Shown here in pieces: positions 34,451 to 45,446 of a DNA stretch of 64,000 bases (position 1 is its first letter; each line of letters opens with the position of its first letter). The notes under the pieces were generated by a model. It saw nothing but the letters and a program-made list of their open reading frames with translations, did not search any database and was not told the origin of the DNA. The DNA is from Raphanus sativus (Eukaryota > Streptophyta > Magnoliopsida > Brassicales > Brassicaceae), in the NCBI RefSeq assembly GCF_000801105.2, contig NC_079516.1, positions 16,330,383-16,394,382 on the forward strand. Direction: 5' to 3'. The position numbers and the translations under genes are program-made.

Positions 34451-36443
34451 AACCTCGGGACCCAGCGTCTACCAAGCTGACTAAGAAGCCATGAGCTGCT
34501 TAGGTGCAAAGTTTGCAGTATCTTGACATATTAGTTGCTTTTATAATAATGCTTACACATAATTGTGGTTTAAATTCAAACTATCCAACTCTGTTATTCA
34601 GACAGTTTTATGAATTATGTTCAAGTTCAAAGTTATTTATGTTTCTTTCTCAAATTTTTTTTTCATGTTTCTGTTCCTGCGGTATGGTTTTAGATTTAGT
34701 TATCATTGCACTGTTTCTGAGAATGCTTCTAATGTTACGAATACTTTCTTGACATATTAGCAGCGAAGAATATAATATCGAGATTTTAAATAAACATTTT
34801 GCTTTTGTTCGAACCAATAAGCCTGAGGTGTTCAAACAGAGCCTTTCTCGCCCTCTGTACACAAATGAAAAAATGCAGAATATACGGTTGAGAATCTAAG
34901 GCCATATGAGACAAAGTTATGATTTTAGCTGGGACAAGACTTATTATCTGCAAGTTTTTTTTTCATAAAATTATCTGCAAAAGTTGACTACTACATCCTC
35001 CAAATAAAGCAATTTAAACGAACAACCATTGCAGAATCTTAGCAAATGTCTGGTAGACTTAATAGACCCAAAAAAACTAAACTGGAGACCAAACAAATAA
35101 CACTATTCCATAAGTCTTGTATTAGGCTGAAAAGTTTTCCACGGTTGTAACGTTTATATATTTTTACTACAGCATATGGAATAATCTACTATACTGTAAT
35201 TCCTTTCCCCCACGTTATATAGATAGAATCAAATCAGAAACATAATAACCGACAATCAAGGAATATGCCAAGTCAAATTCTGTTTAATTTTTTCTCTAGC
35301 TAACTTATGCTACACGCTAAACATAAAATTCCATAAATAACTGAATAACGAATTAGCCACGGAATGACTACAACAAAAATGTCAAATATTCGTTGATTAC
35401 TTGACAAACAAGTTAATACTCACACAACCCTAACTAAAAAACAGTCCAAAAGCCAAAAGCCTTATTTCACGTTACTAAGAGCATCTATTAAAAACTATTA
35501 TTTTCTTTTTTAGTTTTTTTTTTGAATAGTTAAGGATTCTAATTAAAATTGTATGTCCAATGGTGTTCTACAATTTGGAGTTTTTAAGAATAAAAAATAT
35601 TAAATTTAAAACATTTGAAATTAAAAAATTTATTTATTGCATGATTAAATATAAAGATACAATAATTATTAATCTTCATCACCAAATTTGTTCCAAATAT
35701 TTACAATCAAATCATTTTTCAATAGTTTGGTTGTACATAAACAAAGAAAGTGAACTTCAAAAGTTTTTGCAAGTTCATTAACTGAGGGATGAATTTGAGT
35801 TAGATTACCGTTGAATCCATTGTAAATAATAATAATCTTCTTACAAACTTAGTATGGAAATTACACAAAACAAAGAAAAGGAGCTAATGTTGGAGAATTG
35901 AGCAAACCAAACCCTTGCTGTTCATGCTTCTTCTGCATCCTCCATCAAGCAAAAGAAAGAAAATAAAACAAGAAAAGAGTTTGAGGAAAGCAAAAGCTGA
36001 TTGTATACTTCCAACAGAAACTGGATTTTTCTGGTTGCACCAAATCCAATCAACTGATACTTTGTGTCTACTACGCCTGAGCAACTAAAAACATAGCTTG
36101 GTGCTTGATCAATTGCTTTTATAAGTGGTAGGTGCCAAGTTCAACTCCTGCATCTGTGTCTCAACTCGTACTAACCCTGTCTGAGCAAGAAACCTGCATA
36201 ACAAACATCATTCTCTAGAATCTCATAAACCCTCAGAGAACAACTTGGTTACACAACAAAAGATAATATATTTTTCAAAGCAAATACAAAACTAGACAAC
36301 TGAAAACCCTTATCTTTTTCACTAAGTTGCACGAGTACTCACTAAAAACCATGAAACAGAACATCTTAAGCTGTCAACACACAGACCAATGTTTGAATCC
36401 TAAATTAAAACAAGTTAAAGGGTTTATAAGCTAGACACAGAGA
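34451..36443. other. AT-rich intergenic DNA
   Basis: No gene was recognised. It contains one micro-insertion (34943-34980) and, near 35478, a Harbinger-like phrase AAGAGCATCTATTAAAAACT without a matching second end. Confidence 0.45.
34943..34980. mobile_element. Poly(T) micro-insertion with 11-bp direct repeats
   Basis: ATTATCTGCAA occurs at 34943-34953 and 34970-34980, flanking 16 nt of T run plus CATAAA. It is the shortest duplication of the set and the insert reads CAT rather than GAA after the T run. Confidence 0.5.
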
Positions 36444-36833
36444 CAGGCCCGGCTCTAACCCATGGCAACATGGGTAATTGCCATGGGTCCATGGGTCTAA
36501 TTTTTTTAATATTAATTTTACTTATTAAAAAGGTCTATTTTATTTGTTAAATTATCAATTAGTTGGTAAAATTATAATTAAAAGATCCATGATTAACTAA
36601 ACCTAACTGAAATACAATAAAAACAAAAAAAAATTACCTTTCACTTTTCTCATTTTTCCATTAACAAAACCTAATTTACACACAGAAACTCATTTTCCAA
36701 AAAAAAATTTGAATACCACAATTTTTTTTGTTTTAATTTACAGAAGTACAATAAATAAAAGTTGATTTTTTTTATAAAAGGGTCTTTATTTAGTATTTTG
36801 CCTAAGGCAAGAAAAAAATTTAAGACGGCACTG
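36444..36833. mobile_element. Non-autonomous hAT element, 390 bp
   Basis: The ends are CAGGCCCGGCT and, reverse complemented, CAGTGCCGTCT. A perfect 8-bp duplication CACAGAGA flanks it (36436-36443, 36834-36841), as expected for hAT transposons. No coding sequence. Confidence 0.8.
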
Positions 36834-36969
36834 CACAGAGACAAATGAGAAAGTATGGGCATCACTGACATACCAATTGAGGAGGACGAAGAGAGAAGAT
36901 GCGATTAGAATGAGAAAGCCAACGTGACGCCTGGAGCTAGAGAAGAATATTCCACTACTTTCAAGTACG

Positions 36970-37426
36970 TCTACCTATACTATGAATTAAGTAGATTGAT
37001 TTATATTTATGATCACTGATATATTTCTGAAAATTTTCAGGCACTCCACATCAAAAAAATCCCAACAGATCTACACGCTTCTTCTGCAAAAAGTCCAGCA
37101 TCCTATTTATGAAATCCACTTTTCTGTTTTAAGACCTTAGTTTCTGCGCTTAGTAATGATAATAACTTTCCTCTGCATTCGAACTTCATTTTGATAATAA
37201 TTCCAGAACGTTTGATTTATTTCTGTTCACCGTTTAATTTTTCATGTTTGCTAACTTCATTTTTGTCTTACTGTTAAAATGGTTTCAAAAAGGCATATGC
37301 AATTCGCAAATTTATTTTCTTTATTGTTTCCAATATATACTATATATTTAAATATAATAACAATATTTTAAAATAAATTATTTTTTTATCAAAATAAACC
37401 CGGGCGTAGCCCGGGAAAGGTTCTAG
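36970..37426 (+). mobile_element. Helitron 3' end, 5' end tentative
   Basis: The 3' end is clear: hairpin CCCGGGCGTAGCCCGGG, then AAAGGTTCTAG and T at 37427. A possible start, TCTACCTATACTATGAATTA, lies at 36970, but it follows G rather than A, so the left limit is uncertain. Confidence 0.5.
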
Positions 37427-38318
37427 TAAAATTAAATTATAACTGAGCCAACACTACAAGGCAGAACATAAGGGCACTACAAACGGACGGGACATCCAAG
37501 CCGAAACCTCCTTCATCATGAGGACGCAATGGTTTGTTGCAGTTCATCTAGCTTTAGACTCTATTAAAAAGACTGAAACAAATAATTTAACTTCAGCATG
37601 AAGATATAAAGCACAAAGAACGTATTAAACTATCAACAAGATTAAGGTGAACAAATTGTCAAAACAACATATACGGGGCAGTCATGTACATAGAAGTTAG
37701 GAACACAACATGAAGAGGATAATTTATAACAAGTTCAACAACCAGAGGTTGGGCTAAAAAGAAAAAAAAAAGTAAAATCTCGAGATTAAGATTAATACTT
37801 TCAACATCAAGTCAAAACCGGTCGTATTAAATTTCATCTATCCTTCAAAAAGCGGATTAGTCCGAGCAGTATATGTGGTCGAATAGTAACATGTTTGCTA
37901 TCCGGTCTGCATTGAATATAAACCGGTTATAATAACATAAACCGGTCAGATGGTAAATGATATCAGAGAAAAGAAAAAAAGAAGAAGTTGGGTTCTCTTA
38001 TTTCACCGAACAGTCGAGCGACTTCTCTTTCATCAATCTCCAAAGAAGAAGCGCTTCTCGAGCCTTCTAAAAGGTAACCAGTTTTCATTTCTCATCGCAT
38101 TGTTTCTGGGTTTTTGAAGTCATATTACTTGCCTTGATAAGCTATTCGAATTTCAAAATATCAAAAAGTTACGGTCTTTGGGTTTAGATCTAGATGTTAT
38201 TAAAGCTGTTGATGTTAATGGTTTAGTTATGATGAGCCTCTAATGCTGTCAACAACGACAAATCCGACCAGTTTCGTCATATGACATCGTTGGTGTTTTG
38301 TTTTTAATTTCTCAGGGA
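37427..38318 (+). promoter_or_regulatory. Upstream region and 5' UTR intron of the LYR gene
   Basis: A CT/GA-rich leader around 37975-38072 ends AAAAG before GTAACC. The acceptor at 38314-38315 (CTCAG) lies four bases before the LYR start codon. This suggests a 5' UTR intron of about 243 bp. The region up to 37960 shows no gene. Confidence 0.5.
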
Positions 38319-38651
38319 ATGGTTAATGCGTTAGATTTGCAGAGCTTTATTCTCAGAGCTCGAGTGCTTAAACTTTACAGGCAAGCTTTGAAGATAGCTC
38401 ACAGAGCTCCTCCTCAGGCTAGAGGTTCGTGTTCTTTTTGTATTCATTGCTCTTTTGATGATGATTGATAGTAAGTTTGGTTGTTCAATGCAATGCCTGA
38501 ATGCCCTATAGGGGAATTAAAACAGAGTATTAGGCAAGAGATGGAGAAGAACAGTGAGTGCAAGGACAAGCAAAAGATCAGGTATCTGATTAGTGAAGGA
38601 TTAGAGAGGATTAAACAACTTGATGAGATGTTGGACATGCAAGGCCATTGA
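38319..38651 (+). CDS. LYR-motif protein, LYRM2-type (2 exons)
   Basis: Exons 38319-38424 and 38512-38651 join through GT-AG in phase to give 81 aa. The N-terminus FILRARVLKLYRQALKIA carries the Leu-Tyr-Arg motif (LYR), followed by a conserved downstream Arg/Lys helix and IRYLISEGLERIKQLDEML. LYR proteins are small mitochondrial matrix proteins that work with acyl carrier protein in Fe-S cluster delivery or respiratory-complex assembly. The motif order best fits LYRM2, which has been linked to complex I. I recall an Arabidopsis homologue on chromosome 2, outside the chromosome 3 block that matches most of this window. Confidence 0.85.
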
Positions 38652-38983
38652 AATCCATCGCTTTTGTCCTTTTGTAATGTATTCTTGTTTCTATCAGATC
38701 AACACAAAAAGTAAAGTACAAGAAACAAGTGTCTTCTTGAACATATTCATTTGATGCTTAGATCTGAAAAATCAAGTGTAACAAATATGTCTAGGTGATA
38801 ATAACAAGAATGATGTTACTTTTTACTTATAAAATATCTTACCAAACACATCCACTTGCTAATGTCAGAATCATATTCTACTTCACTTGTTGTAGATAAT
38901 ATCATAATATATTATATGATCTCTCGTTATATATCACAATGGGGCCTATGAATTATGAAAGGTAGGTCTGTCTTTCTTGATCA

Positions 38984-40312
38984 ATGGCGATAAAGGTAAC
39001 CAAAACCTCCCGAGTCAAACCAGCAACAAACTCGTCTCACAACACAACCAACTCGCTCCTCCTCCCACTCGCCTTCTTCGACTTACGGTGGATAACGTTC
39101 CACCCCACCGAGAGAGTCATCTTCTACAAACTCGACGAACACACCTCCTTCCACTCCCTAATCCTCCCAAAGCTCGAGCGCTCTCTCTCCACCGTCCTCC
39201 GCCACTACCTCCCTCTCGCGGGTCGCCTCAGATGGAGCCCACAAGACCCAAAACCACACATCCTCGTCCTCCCTGACGACGACCACGTCACGCTGACAGT
39301 CGCCGAGAGCGACGCTGACTTCTCCTTTCTCTCCGGGAAAGGGATACGTCCCGAGACGGAGATACGTTCTCTAATTCCAGAGCTTCACGCTTCTTCTTGC
39401 GACGAGCTCTCTCTTCTTTCTCTGCAAGTAACACTGTTCCCGAACCAAGGCTTCTCCATCGGGATAACAGCTCATCACTCCGCTATGGACGGTAAATCAA
39501 TGTCTATGCTTCTAAAATCATGGGCTCACTTATGTAAACACGGAACCAATATAGGGGACATTACTCCGTTTCTAGATCGTACCGTCATCGACGTTCCCGC
39601 TAGTCTTGACGCAAGAATCTTGGGGGTAGTTTCGTATTTTTCACAAGACAAGAGATCATCACTTAAGCTGCCTCCTAGTGGGGAGATTAGTCCAGACATG
39701 GTACGGATCACGCTCGAGTTGACTCGGGAGAACGTCGACAAACTCAAGTCAACTCGGTCTCACCTTCTTCGCTTGTCGACGTTTGTTGTCGCCAACGCTT
39801 GTCTTTGGTCGTGTTTGGTGAAAACGCGTGGAGGCGACGCGGATAGACCGGTTCGGTTCATGTACGCAGCTGATTTCAGGAACCGGTTAGGTAAACCGGT
39901 TCCGGAGGGTTACTTCGGGAGCTGCGTGTTGTCGGTCGGTTGTTTCGGACATAAAGCGGGAGATGTGTCGGGAGGAGATGGATTCGTCAACGCGGTCGAG
40001 ATTATAAGCGACTCGGTTAGAGGTGTTGGTTCACTTGACGTTGGAGCGCTTTGCGAGTTGTATATTGATGGGACGATGGGGGTTGAACCGGGTACGCAGA
40101 CCGTGTCGATTGTTGGGTCGAACCAGTTTGGGTTATACGAGTCGGATTTTGGGTGGGGAAAACCGGTTAGATGTGAGACTGTGTCTATTGACCGGAACGA
40201 GGCGTTTTCTATGTCTGAGAGGAGGGATGAGGCTGGTGGTGTGGAGATTGGTCTGTGTTTGAAGAAGTGTGAGATGGATTTATTTGTTTCTCTATTTCAA
40301 AATGGTTTGTAA
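38984..40312 (+). CDS. BAHD (HXXXD-type) acyltransferase
   Basis: This single-exon gene encodes 442 aa, the usual BAHD length. The catalytic HXXXD motif is in AHHSAMDGKS (His165, Asp169) between the two lobes, and the structural DFGWG motif is at 388-392. BAHD enzymes transfer acyl groups from CoA thioesters to alcohols or amines in the cytosol (flavonoid, hydroxycinnamate or wax-type products). The sequence (for example TFHPTERVIFYKLDEHTSFH) looks closest to the uncharacterised Arabidopsis protein At2g39980 as I remember it, rather than to the anthocyanin malonyltransferases of the neighbouring chromosome 3 region. The substrate cannot be told from sequence. It starts 332 bp beyond the LYR stop codon on the same strand, probably with its own promoter. 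Confidence 0.9.
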   Translation: MAIKVTKTSRVKPATNSSHNTTNSLLLPLAFFDLRWITFHPTERVIFYKLDEHTSFHSLILPKLERSLSTVLRHYLPLAGRLRWSPQDPKPHILVLPDDDHVTLTVAESDADFSFLSGKGIRPETEIRSLIPELHASSCDELSLLSLQVTLFPNQGFSIGITAHHSAMDGKSMSMLLKSWAHLCKHGTNIGDITPFLDRTVIDVPASLDARILGVVSYFSQDKRSSLKLPPSGEISPDMVRITLELTRENVDKLKSTRSHLLRLSTFVVANACLWSCLVKTRGGDADRPVRFMYAADFRNRLGKPVPEGYFGSCVLSVGCFGHKAGDVSGGDGFVNAVEIISDSVRGVGSLDVGALCELYIDGTMGVEPGTQTVSIVGSNQFGLYESDFGWGKPVRCETVSIDRNEAFSMSERRDEAGGVEIGLCLKKCEMDLFVSLFQNGL

Positions 40313-41279
40313 AACTAAAAGTCTAAAACACTTTATTTTGGGGTTTTGGTTATCGGTTTTAAGAACTTTGTCTTTGGGAAGCTGAATTGGACTCTTCCTC
40401 ACTGTTATCCTTTAAAGTGGACTTCCTACACAATACCGAAAGCAATAAGTTTTTGTGGTGGTTAGAAAAATTACTAAATAATAATGTATATTTTAAGAAA
40501 AAATCCCATTTTCTTCATTGCCTGCAACTGCAACATTTCTAACTTCTGGGACTACGGTTCTTATTAGTTTTTGTACTTTTGATAATGGTTTTTAATTAAA
40601 AGTAAGTATTGTGTATGATCTTCTGTTTAGTATTAGTTACAGTGAAGAGTACTTCAAAACTCAGGAGTTAAAGAGAGAGTGGAAACAAACTAGGCTAAGC
40701 TGGTTCAATTTTTTATATTAACAAATAGAAGCCCATTACTGGATCCAGCCAAATAGAAAAACTCAGTCTAATGGACCAGAAACATGTGAAGTCTCTTACT
40801 TCTCCCTTCGATTAAATTAATCGGTACTGGTAATTAGACTATCTAAATCTCCATTTTTACCTTTATAATATGATGTCTAACTAAGTTTGTGTTTGCTTGA
40901 CATGCAACATATTATTGATAATTTCCTCTTTTTTCTTGGTATTTGTTGGGTTAAGCAAAATAAATAGTCGCTAAATATGCATATGCTTACATTTATAGAA
41001 TTTTATTTGGTTACTGGTTAAAATTCCCAGTCAAAAGGAAATGAAACCTAAAGAAATTCGAAATAATTCTACTTCATTGATTAGCGATTAGTGATTACTA
41101 ACAAAGTATTATTGAATAGTACAAAGAATTGTGAGATCCTTTCTCCATATGATCTCCTACTTCCCTTATACATATTACTTGTTTCAATTAACAACCACTA
41201 GGCCACTAATGAATAAATCTTATGTAGCACCAAATTATAAATTACACAAACCGAAGTTTCAGAATTCATATCGTATGAT
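40313..41279. other. Intergenic DNA downstream of the acyltransferase
   Basis: No gene or bounded repeat was recognised; the sequence is AT-rich with 3' UTR-like T-rich stretches near its start. Confidence 0.5.
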
Positions 41280-42140
41280 AAGTGATTAGTTGAATATAAT
41301 CGTTTTTTCTCTCTCTAAACTTTTTCTCCGACCTTTTTCAAAGAAGAAACAACTCGCCGTGATTTAAGATTCCGGCCGACGGGTGGGCTTTCACAGCCAC
41401 CGTCGGTCCGGCTTAGCGTTTAAAACCTTTCGTTTTTTAGTTTCTGTTGATATAGTATCGGTTTGGGTTTTTTCCCCTTTTTGACTCCGGCGGCGTTCTT
41501 ATCCGATGAAGCCGTCCGGTTTTGACTCTGACGTCGTTGCTTCTCTTCTGGTGATGACGGCCGGCAATAGGTGTTGTTCGATGGAAGCTGTATGTCTCGA
41601 TTGCTATCGAGTGATGTTCTCCGATGGAAAGGATGGTGAAGATGAAGACGGATGCGTTACAGACGCATGCCGGGAAAGTGGACCGATGAAGCGTCATTTA
41701 AGTCTTGCGGCGGTTTTTCATCGGTTTCAAGCGCCGATTATACCTCCAATACAGTCGTTGGAGGTGGGTTTCGTTGGCATAGAGGACGGAGATGACGTTT
41801 CTCCGATTTGGATGGGTTCGATACGGGAGGTCGGCGACCAGAATCTTTTTTTCTGGTGTTTGGACCTCGATCTGGTGAAAAGAAGACGCGTGTTTCGAGC
41901 GGTGGTTGAAGTGGACACGTGGATGGTCACGGGAAGACTTCACACGCGTGGCAGAGCACCGTTTTTTCTTTTTGTATGGGCTAGGCCCAAGTTTGCTTAC
42001 CCTTTATGTCGGGTCTTTCTTGATATAATCGGGCCTGGATGGCTCTTCTGTTTTGTTTCGGCTGGGCTGGGTTCATTTGTTTGGGCTTTGACCCTAATAA
42101 TAATTTCATAGATGGAAAAAAAAAGTGATTAATTGAATAT
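41280..42140 (+). mobile_element. Poly(A) retroposon, 825 bp, Sadhu-like
   Basis: AAGTGATTAGTTGAATAT (41280-41297) and AAGTGATTAATTGAATAT (42123-42140) flank 41298-42122, differing at one base. The insert ends in a short A run directly after an ORF stop codon. A long target duplication plus poly(A) marks retroposition. The size (about 0.8 kb), GC-rich body and absence of an LTR or reverse transcriptase recall Sadhu retroposons of Brassicaceae; a retroposed mRNA is the alternative. Confidence 0.7.
41506..42111 (+). CDS. Hypothetical 201-aa ORF inside the retroposon
   Basis: The frame starts MKPSGFDSDVVASLLVMTAG, is open for 201 codons and ends in a hydrophobic stretch (WLFCFVSAGLGSFVWALTLI). 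It fills about three quarters of the retroposon in the sense direction and stops just before the A run. I recognise no domain. Its GC content is above that of the surroundings. It may be non-coding sequence that happens to be open, or a fossil ORF of the parent element; expression is not shown. Confidence 0.3.
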   Translation: MKPSGFDSDVVASLLVMTAGNRCCSMEAVCLDCYRVMFSDGKDGEDEDGCVTDACRESGPMKRHLSLAAVFHRFQAPIIPPIQSLEVGFVGIEDGDDVSPIWMGSIREVGDQNLFFWCLDLDLVKRRRVFRAVVEVDTWMVTGRLHTRGRAPFFLFVWARPKFAYPLCRVFLDIIGPGWLFCFVSAGLGSFVWALTLIIIS

Positions 42141-42323
42141 CCTTTTCCGTCGGAATAAATCGCTTTCCAGATTTTTTTTGTCTGTGCACTTTATAATTTG
42201 GTTTGATTGCTTTGCTTAGCTGTTGTCATGCAATCACATGAAGACAGGTGTGTGAGTGTCTGGAGTGCGAACGTGTCAAACACAAAGAGGAATGACGAGT
42301 ATAGATTTCGGCAAGTTGGGTTA

Positions 42324-42967
42324 AGGGCATCTCCAACCCTTGATATTATTTTGGTGTTACAATTACACCATTTTAGTGTAATTTTAACACTAAAACTTTT
42401 TATCTTTTCAATCACAACACCAAATATCACACCAAAACACTATTTTTCATTATTATATTGTTAATAAACCTTTTTATTTTGATAAATACTAATTATTTTA
42501 TGACTAAAAGTTGTTAACTAATATTAAAACTAAAATAAAAATAATATTTTATTTCAAATATAAATATATTATTAACAGTTATATTAAAGTATTAGTTTTA
42601 TTTTGTAATTTACTGTTCGGTGTGTATATTAAACTTTGTAATATATTTTTGTTTATAATATCTGATCTAATTATAAAATAATAATATAAATCAAATATAA
42701 TCAACTTTAGCTACACTTTTAAAAACAGTTTTGGTTTGAACAATAAACAGTTTTGGAAAAAATAGTTACTGTGACACAAGAAAAAAAAACTGTGATAAAA
42801 TTAAAAAAAAATATTTGCCATCGCTACAGTGTACCACCAAATATAACATGGTACTGTACCAAATAGTGGAATCACACTAAAATACCGTCACGTTTACCGT
42901 TCGGTTGAAAAGAAAAAACGTCAAATTGGACTCTATTTTAACGTTATCCCGTCCGGTTGGAGTTGAC
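42324..42967. mobile_element. Tourist-like (PIF/Harbinger) MITE, 644 bp
   Basis: The left end is AGGGCATCTCCAACC and the reverse-complemented right end GTCAACTCCAACC. TTA lies outside both ends (42321-42323, 42968-42970). The interior is AT-rich with no ORF. Confidence 0.75.
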
Positions 42968-42999
42968 TTAAAAAACTTAACAGTGGCTTGAATCTGATC

Positions 43000-43041
43000 T
43001 CTATTGTCATTTTTCTTTTTTTTAAACTATCTATTGTCATT
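43000..43041. mobile_element. Poly(T) micro-insertion with 12-bp direct repeats
   Basis: TCTATTGTCATT occurs at 43000-43011 and 43030-43041, flanking 18 nt of T-rich sequence ending AAACTA. Confidence 0.55.
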
Positions 43042-43258
43042 CTTAGTATTATTTTTATGAATGACCTCTATAACTTGACTATTTAATTTAAAGTTTTCAA
43101 AATCTAGAAAATTAATATCAGATTTTCTTAATTAATAAATGTTAATACAATTTTTAATTAAATATTAATATAATTTGGAAAAGTTTTAAGTTGGAAAATC
43201 AAAATGCTATTGCTCTTCCGTAAAATCACAACCAAGTAATAAATTCTATAAATCTAAC

Positions 43259-43954
43259 TAGGGGTGGGCGTTCGGGTACCCGTTCGGGTTCGGATCGGGT
43301 ATTTCGGATTTTCGGGTATTTCGGTATAGGAGTGTAATACCCGTTCGGGTATTTCTTTACTTCGGGTCGGGTTCGGGTATTTTTAGTTCGGGTTCGGGTA
43401 TTTCGGGTCGGGTTTTCGGATATTTAGATTTTGGAAAAAAATATTAAATTTTTCATTTCTCAAGTTTTTTTGTATTTAAAAAATATAAATTTCACTTAAC
43501 TGATTTTTTATTTTCTAATAATTGAATGATTAATAAATTTGAAGATAACATTTTACAAATAAAAGATAATAAATTGATTATTATTTTTAAATTTTGGATG
43601 TAACTTTTGTTAATGCACTGAAATAAAAATCTTGACATGCGTTTTAAGTGAGTAAAAGTTCATCTTTTTCAATTATATGTAAATTATCTAATTTTGAACT
43701 ATGTGCATAATAAAAATAAACATTTTGAATAAAATTAAAGATGTAAACTAGGAATATAGACTTAAGTATACATATATTCGGTTATATTCGGATATCCATT
43801 TGGGTTCGGGTATTACCCGTTCGGATTCGGATATCCAATCTCTCCTAATTCAATACCCGTTCGGGTATTTTGCTACTTCGGTTCGGTTTCGGTTCGGGTT
43901 TTTTCGGTCGGGTTCGGGTACGGGTTCGGGTATCGGGTAAAATGCCCACCTCTA
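43259..43954. mobile_element. Non-autonomous hAT element, 696 bp
   Basis: The left end is TAGGGGTGGGCG and the reverse-complemented right end TAGAGGTGGGCA. A perfect 8-bp duplication AATCTAAC flanks it (43251-43258, 43955-43962). Both sub-ends are dense in TTCGGGT repeats in opposite orientations, so the ends can fold on each other. It ends 44 bases before the ACGTG cluster upstream of AFP3. Confidence 0.85.
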
Positions 43955-43997
43955 AATCTAACTTGTCCAAAGAGAAGAGAGAGAGAAACATAGTGGG

Positions 43998-44212
43998 ACA
44001 CGTGGCGAAGCAGAAGATGAACAAGAAAACGACACGTGACGACTTGAAGCTGCGACATCCCATCTGACAACGTGACTTCCACTGAAAATATGACATGTGT
44101 AGGGTTCCCGAAACGAGTCTGGTCTTTGTTTATCGATGTGTTTGATTTTTTGGGAAAACCACGTGGGTGCTCTAAAAGTCATTGACAGAAGTCTTCCATG
44201 ATTCCACGTGTC
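43998..44212 (+). promoter_or_regulatory. Cluster of four ACGTG (ABRE/G-box) motifs upstream of AFP3
   Basis: ACACGTGGC (43998-44006), ACACGTGAC (44032-44040), CCACGTGGG (44159-44167) and CCACGTGTC (44204-44212) lie about 280-500 bp before the AFP3 start codon. Such motifs bind bZIP factors of the ABF/ABI5 group, so ABA-induced expression is expected; multiple ABREs are a known mark of ABA-responsive genes. Confidence 0.75.
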
Positions 44213-44495
44213 GTTAATGCACCAAACAAAGGGTACTCTCGGTATATCAGCTTTCTCTCAAATGGACAAGACAACTTGTCAGATTGTCATCTCTATATCT
44301 CTATCTATCTAAATTCTCTCGGGCTCTTATTTTTTTCGGATTTAATTGTTTTTTTCTGTAATTTATAGTGGGTTCGTACGAGATTCTCCGGAGATTGTTA
44401 TAAATTTTTGTGGGAATTTTATAAAATAAAAAGAATCATCGAAAATTGTTATAAGCTCTTTTCTTGGTATTTGAATTGCTTTTTTTATCAAGAAT

Positions 44496-45446
44496 ATGTT
44501 GAACATGTCGGAGGCTGAAAAACGAGCAGACGGAGAGATCTACCGGAATATCACCCGGCGAGATTTGTTGCAGAGTTTCATGGCCAAGAAACAGAAACTG
44601 TCGGTTCCAGAAGGAGAGGTAGAGATTGAGCTAGACTTAGGGCTTTCTCTCAACGGTAGGTTTGGTGTGGACCCGCTCGCGAACAAGAGGCTGCTCGCGC
44701 GGTCACCTTCGGTTCCTGAGTTCTTGGTCAACGATGATAGATCGGAGCTGAGTAGGACGTGCTCATTACCGGTGGAGACGGAGGAGCTGAGGAAGAGGAA
44801 GGAGTTGCAGAGCTTGAGGAGGCTCGAGGCCAAGAGAAAGAGGTCAGAGAAGCAGAGACACGTGAGGGAGAAGCACAAAGCTGACAAGACCGTAGAAGAA
44901 GGATCTTCTGGAAGTGGTTCCTCTGGTTTGTCCGAACTCGACACCGCCCCTCCTCCTCCTCCTGTTCAAGGTACCACAATAGTTTCATGATCTTAACGAT
45001 TGAGTTTCGATAGGGCTTGTTTGTCTTGTTTAGTTCTTTCATCCTTGAATCTTGACCATTAGGGCAACCAAATCTTGATTCTGACCTTTTAGGTTATGTT
45101 TGCGTGTCGGTCTTTTTTAGTTTGAGTTGTGTTATTGAGAAATTTTCTTGTGTTTGAAGCAACAACAAACAAATCCAAAGAAACAAGTCCATCAAGCGCT
45201 CAATCTCTACCGGCGGCTCGAAACATCATTGAAGACATGCCGTGCGTGTCAACAACAGGCGATGGACCAAACGGGAAAAAAATCGATGGGTTTTTGTATC
45301 GGTACATGAAAGGTCAGGAGGTGAGGATTGTGTGTGTATGCCATGGAAGCTTCCTATCGCCTGCGGAGTTCGTTAAGCATGCTGGTGGCCGTGACGTGAC
45401 ACATCCCTTAAAGCACATTGTCGTTAATCCATCCCCCTTCTTGTGA
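44496..45446 (+). CDS. AFP3: NINJA-family ABI5-binding protein (2 exons)
   Basis: Exons 44496-44970 and 45160-45446 join through GT-AG in phase to give 253 aa. Near the N-terminus is the EAR repression motif LDLGLSL (46-52), which recruits TOPLESS-type corepressors. A basic stretch KRKRSEKQR follows mid-protein (putative nuclear localisation). The C-terminal domain ([20 protein letters not shown], then FVKHAGG and HPLKHIVV) is the NINJA/AFP region that in this family contacts ABI5 or JAZ-type partners. The expected role is nuclear repression of ABA signalling downstream of ABI5. An alternative start two residues in ([11 protein letters not shown]) is possible. The paralogue assignment as AFP3 rests on synteny. 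Confidence 0.9.

Noticed and set aside
38977..39276. 99-codon frame overlapping the start of the acyltransferase
   Set aside because: It is out of frame with the BAHD gene, and its His/Pro-rich product is typical of a shifted frame.
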